Shown here in pieces: positions 1 to 6,274 of a stretch of 10,447 bases of DNA. The notes under the pieces were generated by a model. The model searched no databases. It saw only the letters and a program-made list of their open reading frames with translations, and was not told where the DNA came from. The number at the start of each line of letters is the position of its first letter. Within the stretch, counting starts at the first letter, position 1. The stretch is taken from NCBI GenBank assembly GCA_934527255.1, contig CAKTAM010000063.1, forward strand, positions 1-10,447. Reading direction: 5' to 3'. The stretch is from an uncultured Oscillospiraceae bacterium. Its GTDB lineage: Bacteria; Bacillota; Clostridia; Oscillospirales; Ruminococcaceae. The position numbers and the translations under genes are program-made.

Positions 1-396
1 GTGTGCCGAAGCTGTTTGCCTTTTATTTCAAAGCGCCTGCCGTTTTTCCCTGTGTTGTCTCTATTTTCTGTGCCGTTATTTCCCGTGCACAACTTTTGGT
101 TGTTGCTCTTGTTTTAGTGTCTTTCTTATATGGAAGTGAGTGACAATGCGGTTTGCATCGAACAAATCCCGCTGCTCTACAGCTTGGCTGACATCCGCAG
201 CAACGGTCCCTTTTTGGGTTTGCGGCACATCTGCCGATCTGATCGCGGAAAAACATGGATGCGTTCTCCACCAATCCACCAAAAACGGCAGCGGAACACT
301 GTCGCCTTTCCGTGCCATTTTACTTAGCCGCTCTGCACCGCTCTCCTGGTCGGAGCATCGCGGCAGCACCGGCAGGCTTCTGCTTTGCTACCGCAA

Positions 397-436
397 AAAG
401 CGGCTGCAAAGCATTCTCTGTTTTTGCAGCCGCTTT
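397..436 (-). terminator. Strong hairpin, second terminator after the ABC operon
   Basis: Two perfect 14-base arms (397-410 and 423-436, AAAGCGGCTGCAAA and its complement) enclose a 12-base loop. Read on the minus strand, the 3' arm runs into five T residues followed by GCGG. The arms are GC-rich in the middle and A/T at the base, typical of an intrinsic terminator. It lies about 60 bases beyond the first terminator (494-526), so the pair would act in tandem. Confidence 0.7.
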
Positions 437-493
437 GAAGGCTGCCCGCTTTTCTGCTGTTGGGCTGGGCTGGCGAGCCTTTTTGAAAAAATA

Positions 494-526
494 GAAAAGC
501 CGACATTCGCAGAATGTCGGCTTTTC
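494..526 (-). terminator. Intrinsic terminator of the LytTR/ABC operon
   Basis: A perfect inverted repeat with 15-base arms (494-508 and 512-526) and a 3-base loop. On the minus strand the stem ends in GGCTTTTC and is followed by TATTTTTTC, a good U-tract. The plus-strand side also ends in CTTTTCC, so it may work in both directions. It lies about 180 bases past the permease stop, with no gene between. Confidence 0.8.
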
Positions 527-707
527 CTGTTCTGTGATTTTCCAATAGCACCTTTGGGGCGGCTCATGCGCTTCTGTGCAAAACAAAAAGGCCGCACTGA
601 CCGTACCGGACAAGCTGTAAAAGTGCCATCCCGCTGCCAGTTCAAACGGCAGCACTGACCGCAGTCACAGCTGCTATCAATGTCCACCGCAAAGCACAGG
701 CAAGCGC

Positions 708-1439
708 TCAATCGCCATAGGCGCGGTGAAGGAATGCCGGTACGGCCAGCAATAAAGCCAGCAGCGCATAGCCAAGCACCCAACAAAGGTGCACAAGTGC
801 CGTCTGCATATCACCCGACAGCAGCGCGCGCCCATATTCGACCGCATGCGAAAACGGCAGCGCGCGGGCAACAGCCGCAACGCCCGAACCCAACAGATCC
901 AGCGAGAACCATGTGCCGCTGAGCCACGCGCTGAGATTGGTAAGCAGCGCGCCGCAGATGCCGCCCACCTGCCGAACGCTGAGCATGCTGCCCAGCAGCA
1001 GGCCAAGAGCAATAAAAAACAATGCCGACGGAATGCAACCAATGACCCAAACGGCCAGCCAGCCTGACAGCGGCAGCCCCAGCGCCCAGGCACACGCCCC
1101 GCACACAGCGCACTGCAGCACCGACAGCGGCACAAACGGCACAGCATAGCCCAGCAAAAAATCGACCGGGCGCATCGGCGTCAGCAGCAGCCGCAAAAGA
1201 AAAGCCGAGGCCATATCCTGCGAGAGCAGCTGTGCGGAAAACAGGCTGACAAACGACAGGCCGAACACCGCAATGCCCGGCGTCAATGCCGACAGCTCAA
1301 ACAGCGGCACCGGTACATGACGCTGGATCACCGTCAGCAGCAGTAAAACGGCCACTGGAAACCCCAGCCCAAAACACAGTGTCAGCGGGTCGCGGACAAG
1401 CTCGCGCAGGTTTCGGCGCGCAAACACAAGCCATCTCAT
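708..1439 (-). CDS. ABC-2 type transporter permease
   Basis: A 243-residue membrane subunit of an ABC exporter. It would form the membrane channel with the ATPase encoded just upstream. Six hydrophobic segments are visible, at about 20-38, 54-72, 97-120, 127-150, 157-177 and 213-236. The cytoplasmic loop LLRLLLTPMRPVDFLLGY (81-98) and the stretch LPFSHAVEYGRALLSGD (194-210) are hallmarks of the ABC-2 family that includes drug, lantibiotic and polysaccharide exporters. The start at ATG 1439 is chosen because it overlaps the ATPase stop as ATGA and has AGGAG about 8 bases upstream. The same frame is open further upstream, but that would overlap the ATPase heavily. The substrate cannot be read from sequence. 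Its place behind a LytTR regulator suggests export or detoxification of a peptide or other membrane-active compound (inference). Confidence 0.9.
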   Translation of the reverse strand: MRWLVFARRNLRELVRDPLTLCFGLGFPVAVLLLLTVIQRHVPVPLFELSALTPGIAVFGLSFVSLFSAQLLSQDMASAFLLRLLLTPMRPVDFLLGYAVPFVPLSVLQCAVCGACAWALGLPLSGWLAVWVIGCIPSALFFIALGLLLGSMLSVRQVGGICGALLTNLSAWLSGTWFSLDLLGSGVAAVARALPFSHAVEYGRALLSGDMQTALVHLCWVLGYALLALLLAVPAFLHRAYGD

Positions 1440-2188
1440 ACGGTTTTCTCCTGCACACAAGCCAAAAAGGCTTCCTCCAGCGTGGCGCAGCCGGTTTGCT
1501 GACAAAGCTGCGGCACGCTGCCCGACGCGCACAGCCGACCGTGGGCCAGAATGCCTACATTGTCGGAAAGCGCCTGCGCTTCCTCCAGATAATGCGTTGT
1601 CAAAATCACTGTCAGTCTGCCTTTCCATTGGCGGATGAGCGACCACAGCTCGCGGCGGGCCAGCACATCCAGCCCCAGCGTCGGCTCGTCCAACAGCAGC
1701 AACCGAGGGGAACCCACCAGCGCCATGGCAATGCTCAGACGACGCTGCCACCCGCCGGAAAGCGTTCCCGCACGCCGTTCCTGCACCTCCTGCAGAGAAA
1801 ACTGCCGCAGCAGAGCCTGCACCTGCGCCTCCCCCTGTGCCTTCTGCCTGCAGGTCAGCCCGGCGATCAGGCGCAGATTTTCCAGCACGGTCAGGTGACG
1901 GGCCACCGAAGTTTCCTGCGGTGAAACGCCGACCATTTGCCGAACGGCCTCCGGCTGGCGAACAACGCTGCTGCCAAACACCAGCGCGTCGCCGTCATCC
2001 GGGCGGGTCAGCCCGCAAAGCATACGCAGCGCCGTGGTTTTCCCCGCGCCGTTGACACCAAGCAGAGCAAAAAAGCTGTTTTCCGGAATGGTCAGCTGCA
2101 AACGGTCCACAGCCGCACGGCCCCGATAGCTTTTGCACAAGCCGTTCAGGCAAACGGCATTTTCTGCTGCGGTCGGTACGCTCATCAT
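1436..2188 (-). CDS. ABC transporter ATP-binding protein
   Basis: A 250-residue nucleotide-binding subunit that powers the partner permease. Walker A is GVNGAGKTT at 44-52, the Q-loop glutamine is Q91, the signature is LSGGW at 143-147, Walker B is LLLLDEP at 163-169 and the switch histidine is H199. The signature has W where many families have Q or M; the rest is canonical. It belongs to the DrrA/CcmA-like branch that pairs with ABC-2 permeases. The start is ATG 2188, overlapping the DUF3021 stop by 4 bases, with GGAGG 7 bases upstream. A second ATG follows directly at 2185 and could also be used. The stop overlaps the permease start (ATGA), so the last three genes of the operon are probably translationally coupled. 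Confidence 0.95.
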   Translation of the reverse strand: MMSVPTAAENAVCLNGLCKSYRGRAAVDRLQLTIPENSFFALLGVNGAGKTTALRMLCGLTRPDDGDALVFGSSVVRQPEAVRQMVGVSPQETSVARHLTVLENLRLIAGLTCRQKAQGEAQVQALLRQFSLQEVQERRAGTLSGGWQRRLSIAMALVGSPRLLLLDEPTLGLDVLARRELWSLIRQWKGRLTVILTTHYLEEAQALSDNVGILAHGRLCASGSVPQLCQQTGCATLEEAFLACVQEKTV

Positions 2189-2676
2189 GGCTTTTCCTCC
2201 ATCGTTTCTTTGTTATTCTGCCGTGCCTGCCGCCTTTGCCGCAGCGTGTCGTTCAGCAGCCGAATATCCCGGCGGCTGCGCCGGTATTGCAGAAAAATCG
2301 TCATCGCATAGGTAAGCAGTACGCTGCCCAGCAGCCCGGCAACGCTCTCCCATCCCGTCGGCGGCCAGCAGATGGCCGAAAACGGCAGATAAAAAACCGC
2401 CGTTACCAGAAAATGTACCACACATTGCCGCAAAAAGCTCCAGTGCGCGATTTCAAACACAGTGCTTGCCTGTGCAAATACCGCACCGATGACAGCGGTC
2501 AGCAGCGTTTGCAGCAGCACCGCCCGCAGCGGGCTGCCGCAGCGCTCCATCAGCTGTGGCATGGCTGCCATATATTCGCCCGTACCGACACACACATTGA
2601 CCGTCAGATTGATGAAATACCCGATCAGAATGCCGACGGCCGCACCGAGAACCAAACGGCCCATTGCCTTTTTCAT
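2185..2676 (-). CDS. DUF3021 family four-helix membrane protein
   Basis: A 163-residue integral membrane protein with four predicted helices at about 8-28, 52-72, 84-104 and 110-130, and a basic cytoplasmic tail (about 132-156) rich in R, Q and K. Size, helix layout and position directly after a LytTR gene fit DUF3021. In related LytTR regulatory systems (HdrRM and BrsRM of Streptococcus mutans), a membrane protein next to the LytTR gene holds the regulator inactive. An equivalent role here is inference. The start is ATG 2676, with AAGGAG 7 bases upstream, 19 bases after the LytTR stop. A TTG further upstream would overlap the LytTR gene and has no comparable site. The stop overlaps the ATPase start. 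Confidence 0.85.
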   Translation of the reverse strand: MKKAMGRLVLGAAVGILIGYFINLTVNVCVGTGEYMAAMPQLMERCGSPLRAVLLQTLLTAVIGAVFAQASTVFEIAHWSFLRQCVVHFLVTAVFYLPFSAICWPPTGWESVAGLLGSVLLTYAMTIFLQYRRSRRDIRLLNDTLRQRRQARQNNKETMEEKP

Positions 2677-2695
2677 TTGCGCGCTCCTTTTCCAT

Positions 2696-3139
2696 TCAAA
2701 GCCCAAAAAACTGCTTCAACCGCGGTACATACCGGCGCGAAGCATAGGTTTTGATGCCGCCCTCCAGATACACACCGATCGTCCCGGTCAGGCTGACATC
2801 GAGACTGCAGATGCAGCTGCTGTTGATGATCTCCGCGTTGGATATCCGCACAAACAGCGCAGTGTCCAACCGGCCTTCCAGCTCATACAGCCGTTCGCGC
2901 AAAGCATACTGCCTGCCATCCAGCGTTTGGGCCCAGACCTTTTGCCGCTGCGTATAAATGCGCAGTATCTGCGGCTGCCGCAGCAGGCGAATCTCCTTTT
3001 CCGCATACCCTCGCAGCACCGGCTCCTCCGCACGCTGCAGCAGCTGCGCGGCCGTTAAAACCTCCGGCGTAGCCTCCCCCGCAACGATCACCGCATACGG
3101 TTCCTGCACGGCAGGGTCGATTTGAATCTCACAGCGCAT
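2696..3139 (-). CDS. LytTR-type DNA-binding transcriptional regulator
   Basis: A 147-residue regulator. Residues about 47-146 form a LytTR domain, the beta-rich DNA-binding fold of AgrA and LytR; the ending (DVSLTGTIGVYLEGG, then TYASRRYVPRLKQFFGL) is typical. The first 45 residues are short and lack the phospho-acceptor signature of a response-regulator receiver domain, so it is not a classical two-component protein. The start ATG 3139 has AAGGAG at 3148-3153, 8 bases away. Its own promoter (3166-3194) and a perfect pair of LytTR half-sites (3205-3234) lie directly upstream, so autoregulation is likely. It is the first gene of an operon with DUF3021 and an ABC exporter. Confidence 0.92.
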   Translation of the reverse strand: MRCEIQIDPAVQEPYAVIVAGEATPEVLTAAQLLQRAEEPVLRGYAEKEIRLLRQPQILRIYTQRQKVWAQTLDGRQYALRERLYELEGRLDTALFVRISNAEIINSSCICSLDVSLTGTIGVYLEGGIKTYASRRYVPRLKQFFGL

Positions 3140-3165
3140 AAAACTCTCTCCTTTTTCTGCGCCTC

Positions 3166-3194
3166 ATTATAAAGAAAGCGCGCCCTTTTGTAAA
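3166..3194 (-). promoter_or_regulatory. Sigma-A-type promoter of the LytTR operon
   Basis: On the minus strand a -35 box TTTACA (3189-3194, 5 of 6 to consensus) and a -10 box TATAAT (3166-3171, perfect) are separated by exactly 17 bases. The transcript would start near 3159 and give a leader of about 20 bases containing the LytTR ribosome binding site. This is the best promoter in the window. Confidence 0.88.
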
Positions 3195-3204
3195 TGGCTT
3201 TTTT

Positions 3205-3234
3205 ACAAACGGTCGTTTGGGCGAAATAAACGGT
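3205..3234 (-). promoter_or_regulatory. LytTR operator: two direct half-sites, 12-bp spacer
   Basis: On the minus strand ACCGTTTAT (3226-3234) and ACCGTTTGT (3205-3213) are separated by 12 bases, so repeats start 21 bases apart, two helical turns. Both match the described LytTR half-site pattern [TA][AC][CA]GTTN[AG][TG] at every position. The proximal site ends 10 bases from the -35 box, the usual position for LytTR activation. The natural ligand is the regulator encoded just downstream. Confidence 0.85.
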
Positions 3235-3235
3235 C

Positions 3236-3278
3236 AAAGGCTCCGACGCCATGCAGTGCATGCGCCGGAGCCTTTTTT
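3236..3278. terminator. Hairpin between serine hydrolase and LytTR operon
   Basis: A 7-bp GC-rich stem GGCTCCG/CGGAGCC (3239-3245 and 3266-3272) is flanked by AAA and TTTTTT. It follows the hydrolase stop at 3292 closely and so probably ends that minus-strand transcript, although the U-tract on that strand is only TTT. The better U-tract (3273-3278) faces the plus strand, so it may also stop antisense transcription. Its distal end touches the LytTR operator. Confidence 0.6.
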
Positions 3279-3291
3279 CGGTACCGTTATT

Positions 3292-4161
3292 TTATTTCTG
3301 CAAGGCGTTCAGCCACGATGCCGCAAGCCGCAGCAGCTTCCCGCTGCCCTCATCATCAAAGCCGTGCCATGCCACGGCAAGGTGATCCTGCTGCGAAAAC
3401 AGCAGCATTTGACCGTGCATGCCACCCTTGCCGTAAATGCCGTTTTTTTCGATCCTGCTCAGCTCGTAGCCCTTTTGAATGGCCAGCTGCGCAAATGCCT
3501 GCGAAAAAATTCTTCTGCTACCATAGATGCCGCCGTTCAGATAAGCCCAGCCAAGCTTTACCATATCCTGTGTACGGATATACAGACCGGTTGCGCCCAT
3601 GGGATACCCGCCGGGGCAGCAGCTCCAGGCGACCTCCTGAAACTGCAGCGGCACAAACAGCCGCGGCCGCAGATAGTCATCCAGCTTCTGACCGGTTTTG
3701 CGGCTGACGACCCGACTGAGCAGATAGTACGCCGCATCCGAATATTGATAATGCTCGCCCGGCTCATACGCCAGCGGCTGCTGGAACACCACCTGCAAAA
3801 AGTCATCCGTGCCGTATTGACGAATGTCCTCTACATCAATATCCAGATACCCTTCACCGGTACCGAACCGATGCAGGATCACCTGCTCGACCGTCACCTT
3901 TTTCCAACGAGGGTCGCATTCCGGCGGCAGCACATCCGCGAAGATATCACAAATCAGCTCATGAAACGACAGTACGCCCGCATCATGCAGCATCCCAAGT
4001 GCTGTCAAGGTAAAAAGCTTTGCAACCGAATAGCTGTCATTGCAGGCGTTTGCCGGACGAAATTGGACGGTATGAATGCCATTGGCATCCATAACAGCCG
4101 CATCATACAGGTTCCAACCGTTTTCCAGCACCGCCTGCTTCATTTTCTGCAGCAGCTCCAT
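3292..4161 (-). CDS. Serine hydrolase, beta-lactamase/PBP-like family
   Basis: A 289-residue protein of the class C beta-lactamase-like (PF00144) family, which covers esterases, D-amino-acid peptidases and carboxypeptidase-like enzymes. The nucleophile motif SxxK is SVAK (S45-K48). The second motif, usually YxN, is read as Y140-S141-D142 in YQYSDAAYYLL, and the third (KTG-like) as H249-G250. The motif often seen as LLxHxSG is VILHRFG (94-100), an unusual variant. There is no signal peptide or membrane segment, so it should be cytoplasmic; most wall-acting relatives are exported. The start ATG 4161 has AAAGGAG about 9 bases upstream. It is a single-gene unit between the sipL-like gene and the LytTR operon. 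Substrate unknown; antibiotic resistance should not be assumed from the family name. Confidence 0.85.
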   Translation of the reverse strand: MELLQKMKQAVLENGWNLYDAAVMDANGIHTVQFRPANACNDSYSVAKLFTLTALGMLHDAGVLSFHELICDIFADVLPPECDPRWKKVTVEQVILHRFGTGEGYLDIDVEDIRQYGTDDFLQVVFQQPLAYEPGEHYQYSDAAYYLLSRVVSRKTGQKLDDYLRPRLFVPLQFQEVAWSCCPGGYPMGATGLYIRTQDMVKLGWAYLNGGIYGSRRIFSQAFAQLAIQKGYELSRIEKNGIYGKGGMHGQMLLFSQQDHLAVAWHGFDDEGSGKLLRLAASWLNALQK

Positions 4162-4196
4162 GCTTGTGTTCTCCTTTTTTTATTCCTGAATTTTTT

Positions 4197-4218
4197 CTGC
4201 AGCAGCCAACTGCTGCAG
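4197..4218. other. Perfect hairpin in the hydrolase leader
   Basis: The arms CTGCAGCAG (4197-4205) and CTGCTGCAG (4210-4218) pair over 9 bases around a 4-base loop. On the minus strand it is followed by A residues, so it is not a terminator in that direction. It would lie in the untranslated leader of the hydrolase mRNA, about 36 bases before the start codon, where it could affect stability or translation. Confidence 0.55.
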
Positions 4219-4225
4219 CTGACCC

Positions 4226-4257
4226 GCCTGCCGCATCGGCAGGCTTTCTTTTATTTT
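4226..4257 (+). terminator. Plus-facing hairpin terminator
   Basis: A perfect 8-bp stem GCCTGCCG/CGGCAGGC (4226-4233, 4237-4244) with a 3-base loop is followed on the plus strand by TTTCTTTTATTTT. That is a good intrinsic terminator for plus-strand transcription, yet no plus-strand gene is visible upstream of it. On the minus strand it has no U-tract and would be a hairpin in the hydrolase leader. Confidence 0.6.
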
Positions 4258-4282
4258 ACTCCGCCTCTGCCCGCCAGCGCAA
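4253..4282 (-). promoter_or_regulatory. Possible promoter for the serine hydrolase
   Basis: On the minus strand a -10-like TAAAAT (4253-4258, 5 of 6) lies 18 bases after TTGCGC (4277-4282, only the first three bases of the -35 consensus). It is the best candidate between sipL and the hydrolase. It would give a leader of about 85 bases with the two hairpins at 4226-4244 and 4197-4218. The weak -35 makes this tentative. Confidence 0.35.
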
Positions 4283-4383
4283 TACCCATTTTCTTTTCCG
4301 CCATGGAGAACCTGAGCTTTCAAAGCGACGCTGCTTCTCGTTGCCCGGAAAATGGTTGCAAGACGCCTGCCCCACGGCGGCCC

Positions 4384-5907
4384 TTACCAACTTTGCGGAA
4401 TCAACAGCCGGGCAGGTGCCTGCAAAACATCCCCCTCTATACCCGCCAGTGCGGATATGGCCTCCGGCGAGGCATGATACCGCTTGGCAATGTCAAACAC
4501 TTCTTCCCCGGCCTGTGCATAATACACGCGCAGCGCGATCTCTTCGTTTTTTTCCAGCGGCTGCACACAGCGCACCCCCTGCACCACGCGGCTGTGCTGC
4601 CGCCTGCACAGAAAGCCCTGCACGCGCACGGTGATCTCCGCCTGTGCCTGTGCGTCGTTCTGCAAGCAGCGCACACCGTCACACACCGCCGTCAGGCTGG
4701 CGGTAATTTCCTCCAGCGGAAGCTCATACCGCTTCGGCAGCAGATACTCACAGGTCTTGTCGTAGCAGTCGATCTCTCCAAGATCATTGCGGCAGATCAG
4801 GTGCGCAGTTGCTTTACCGCGGATGGCGGTGCGGTTTTCCAATACGACCAGCTCCGGCGCCGAACACTCCGCAAAGCATTCCAGTATCTGCAGCGAATCC
4901 TCCGGCAGCTTTCCTTCCGCCTGCACCTCTACCGTGTTGGATACGGTTTCCAACAGCGTATCCGTGCTGCATTCGCCGTATTCCACATCCAGTTCCTGCT
5001 GGGTGGAAAAGCAATCGGTCACGCCGATAAACTGCGCGGCTTTCCATGCGCGCACCGTCAGCAGGCAGGTGCAGGAAAGCCTGGTCTCCTCCTCCTGTGA
5101 CGGTTCGCTGAAAATGCTGCAGCCGATCATCTCAAGCTGCGCCTGGCACTCGCAATCCTCATCGGCAGCCTCCATTTCCAGCACCTGATGAAACGGAAGT
5201 GCCGCCTCCTGCCTGTGCAGCGGCGCAGTCTGTGCCTCGCGGTAAATGACCGTTGTCCGCAGCTCGCCCTTGACAACGGCTTTTCCGGCTACAATACGCA
5301 CCTCCTGCAGCTGCACCGTCGCCTGCGTGTGCACCACAACCTCCGGCTGTGCCTCAAAAGCGACCGGCTCATCCAGCGTAAACTGCTTTTCCCGCGAGGT
5401 GTACAGCTGCACCGTCGGAATGGAGCTGTTTTTCTGCTGAACGCCGTTTTCCGCCAGCGCCGTGATGACCTCCTGCTGAAAATCACCCGCGGCATGCACC
5501 TGCAGGTGGTATGCACCGCGCAGATCCAGCCGCCGCTGGCTGACAGCGCGGCAGTTGATGTACTGCACCTCGCCCGAGATGTCCAGTCGGCAGGAATCCG
5601 GCAGGCTGTTCTCTTCCATACCTCTTAGCTCCTGCTGCTTGGAAAAGGCGATCTTCTGTTCCACGGTGCACAGGTTCTGATCCTCGCCCTGATACAGCAC
5701 CTCCACGCGAAAATATCCCTCTACCAAAAGCCGGCCGCCCTGCAGCTGCCGCTGCAGCACAACACGATGCACCAGCGTTTTTACAATTTTAAATACTGCC
5801 GGCAGATAATCCGGTATCAGTATCTCCGCCTCCAGCGGAACTTCCAGCGGTATGTCGCAAATGGTTCCCATGGTACGGATGGTATCGCGATAAATTTTCA
5901 GCTCCAC
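4384..5907 (-). CDS. sipL: SPOCS/LysM spore coat morphogenesis protein, SipL type
   Basis: A 507-residue protein with three repeated SPOCS (DUF3794) stretches at about 30-145, 160-310 and 310-455 and a C-terminal LysM domain at about 460-507 (YYAQAGEEVFDIAKRYHASP and following). This architecture and length match SipL of Clostridioides difficile (about 520 residues), the functional counterpart of SpoVID. SipL binds the ATPase SpoIVA through its LysM domain to anchor the spore coat on the forespore surface of the mother cell. The opening ELKIYRDTIRTMGTICDIPL is typical of SPOCS proteins. The start is GTG 5907: GGAGG lies 6 bases upstream and the family N-terminus begins there. The frame stays open 68 codons further upstream, but that part is low-complexity and unlike the family. 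In C. difficile the gene is SigmaE-dependent; I see no convincing SigmaE promoter here. spoVM is the neighbour upstream. Confidence 0.85.
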   Translation of the reverse strand: MELKIYRDTIRTMGTICDIPLEVPLEAEILIPDYLPAVFKIVKTLVHRVVLQRQLQGGRLLVEGYFRVEVLYQGEDQNLCTVEQKIAFSKQQELRGMEENSLPDSCRLDISGEVQYINCRAVSQRRLDLRGAYHLQVHAAGDFQQEVITALAENGVQQKNSSIPTVQLYTSREKQFTLDEPVAFEAQPEVVVHTQATVQLQEVRIVAGKAVVKGELRTTVIYREAQTAPLHRQEAALPFHQVLEMEAADEDCECQAQLEMIGCSIFSEPSQEEETRLSCTCLLTVRAWKAAQFIGVTDCFSTQQELDVEYGECSTDTLLETVSNTVEVQAEGKLPEDSLQILECFAECSAPELVVLENRTAIRGKATAHLICRNDLGEIDCYDKTCEYLLPKRYELPLEEITASLTAVCDGVRCLQNDAQAQAEITVRVQGFLCRRQHSRVVQGVRCVQPLEKNEEIALRVYYAQAGEEVFDIAKRYHASPEAISALAGIEGDVLQAPARLLIPQSW

Positions 5908-6081
5908 GTTTCTCCTCCGTTCTGCGCTGCGCACGGCGGCCTGCTTTGGGGCCGGGGCCATGGCCGTTTTTCCGGGTACGCTTTTTTGCGGTATGCCACT
6001 GCGCCCGGCGCAGGCTTTTCTCAGAACATGTATATGAAGCCGCCTTCGGCCGCATACCGCTTTTTGCTGATGCTTTGCCCT

Positions 6082-6098
6082 ATGTGCATTCCGCACAT
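6082..6098. repeat. Small dyad upstream of sipL
   Basis: ATGTGC and GCACAT (6082-6087 and 6093-6098) form a perfect 6-base dyad around 5 bases. It lies between the spoVM terminators and sipL, about 175 bases upstream of the sipL start. It could be a binding site for a dimeric regulator, or chance. The rest of 5908-6110 shows no gene and no clear promoter. Confidence 0.25.
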
Positions 6099-6109
6099 TC
6101 GATGGCGGC

Positions 6110-6154
6110 AAAAAAGCGCCCCGGCACGAGAATACTCATACCGGGACGCTTTTT
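6110..6154 (-). terminator. Second tandem terminator after spoVM
   Basis: Arms at 6111-6124 and 6141-6154 form a 14-bp stem in the minus-strand RNA, with one G-U pair, around a 16-base loop. The stem has an A-tract before it and six T residues after it on the minus strand. It begins directly after the U-tract of the first terminator and is likely a back-up that isolates sipL from read-through. The plus-strand side also ends in five T residues. Confidence 0.75.
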
Positions 6155-6180
6155 AAAACGGGAGCAGCCGGGCCGCTCCC
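6155..6180 (-). terminator. First terminator after spoVM
   Basis: On the minus strand GGGAGC and GCTCCC (6175-6180 and 6160-6165) pair, and three more pairs inside, one of them G-U, give a 9-bp stem with a 3-base loop. It is followed by GTTTT and lies 10 bases past the spoVM stop. It is well placed to end the rlmN-prpC-prkC-rsgA-spoVM transcript. Confidence 0.75.
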
Positions 6181-6190
6181 CCCGCTTTTC

Positions 6191-6274
6191 TTACGGTGAA
6201 CCTCTGCGGATGTGAAACAACAGACGCAAAAGGCCGTTGAGTGCTTTTGGGCTTTTAATGACAACGATCTGCAT
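6191..6274 (-). CDS. spoVM: Stage V sporulation protein M (SpoVM)
   Basis: A 27-residue peptide. In Bacillus subtilis the 26-residue SpoVM is an amphipathic helix that recognises the convex forespore membrane and recruits SpoIVA, starting coat assembly. Aligned without gaps to the B. subtilis protein as I recall it, M1, I6, K7, P9, K10, L12, G14, R17 and R24 are identical. They include Pro9, needed for localisation. The alternation of hydrophobic and basic residues (VVIKSPKALNGLLRLLF) fits an amphipathic helix. A strong ribosome binding site, AAAGGGAGG, lies about 8 bases before ATG 6274, and two terminators follow the stop. The position downstream of prpC-prkC-rsgA is where spoVM lies in Bacilli, but rpe and thiN are not between them here. 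The gene is short enough to be missed by gene callers. Confidence 0.9.
   Translation of the reverse strand: MQIVVIKSPKALNGLLRLLFHIRRGSP

Larger units (their letters stand above)
1..707. other. Gene-poor region downstream of the ABC operon
   Basis: I see no gene here that I can support. Two strong hairpin terminators (494-526 and 397-436) sit in it and are listed separately. A short minus-strand frame at 76-318 would encode 80 residues beginning MARKGDSVPLPF, but it has no ribosome binding site, no visible promoter and no family resemblance I recognise. A plus-strand frame over the same stretch (130-327) is no better. A smaller inverted repeat (633-653, 6-bp arms) lies just past the permease stop. 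The region is less GC-rich at its left end than the flanking genes. Confidence 0.5.

Noticed and set aside
1440..1751. Upstream extension of the permease frame
   Set aside because: It would overlap the ATPase by 300 bases with no membrane or ABC-2 features; the ATGA overlap and ribosome binding site select 1439.
3217..5100. Plus-strand open frame of 627 codons
   Set aside because: It runs antisense across the serine hydrolase, the gap and part of sipL, has no ribosome binding site and shows no family motif. Long antisense frames are common opposite GC-rich genes.
5999..6013. GC-rich hairpin CTGCGC/GCGCAG as a terminator
   Set aside because: Only a 6-bp stem and no T-tract on either strand.
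6027..6034. Possible SigmaE -10 (TATACATG) upstream of sipL
   Set aside because: One or two mismatches to CATACANT and no matching -35 at 13-16 bases. Too weak to annotate, although SigmaE control is expected.
5908..6111. Longer N-terminus for the SPOCS/LysM protein
   Set aside because: The extra 68 residues are basic and low in complexity, unlike the family. The GGAGG site and family N-terminus both select GTG 5907.
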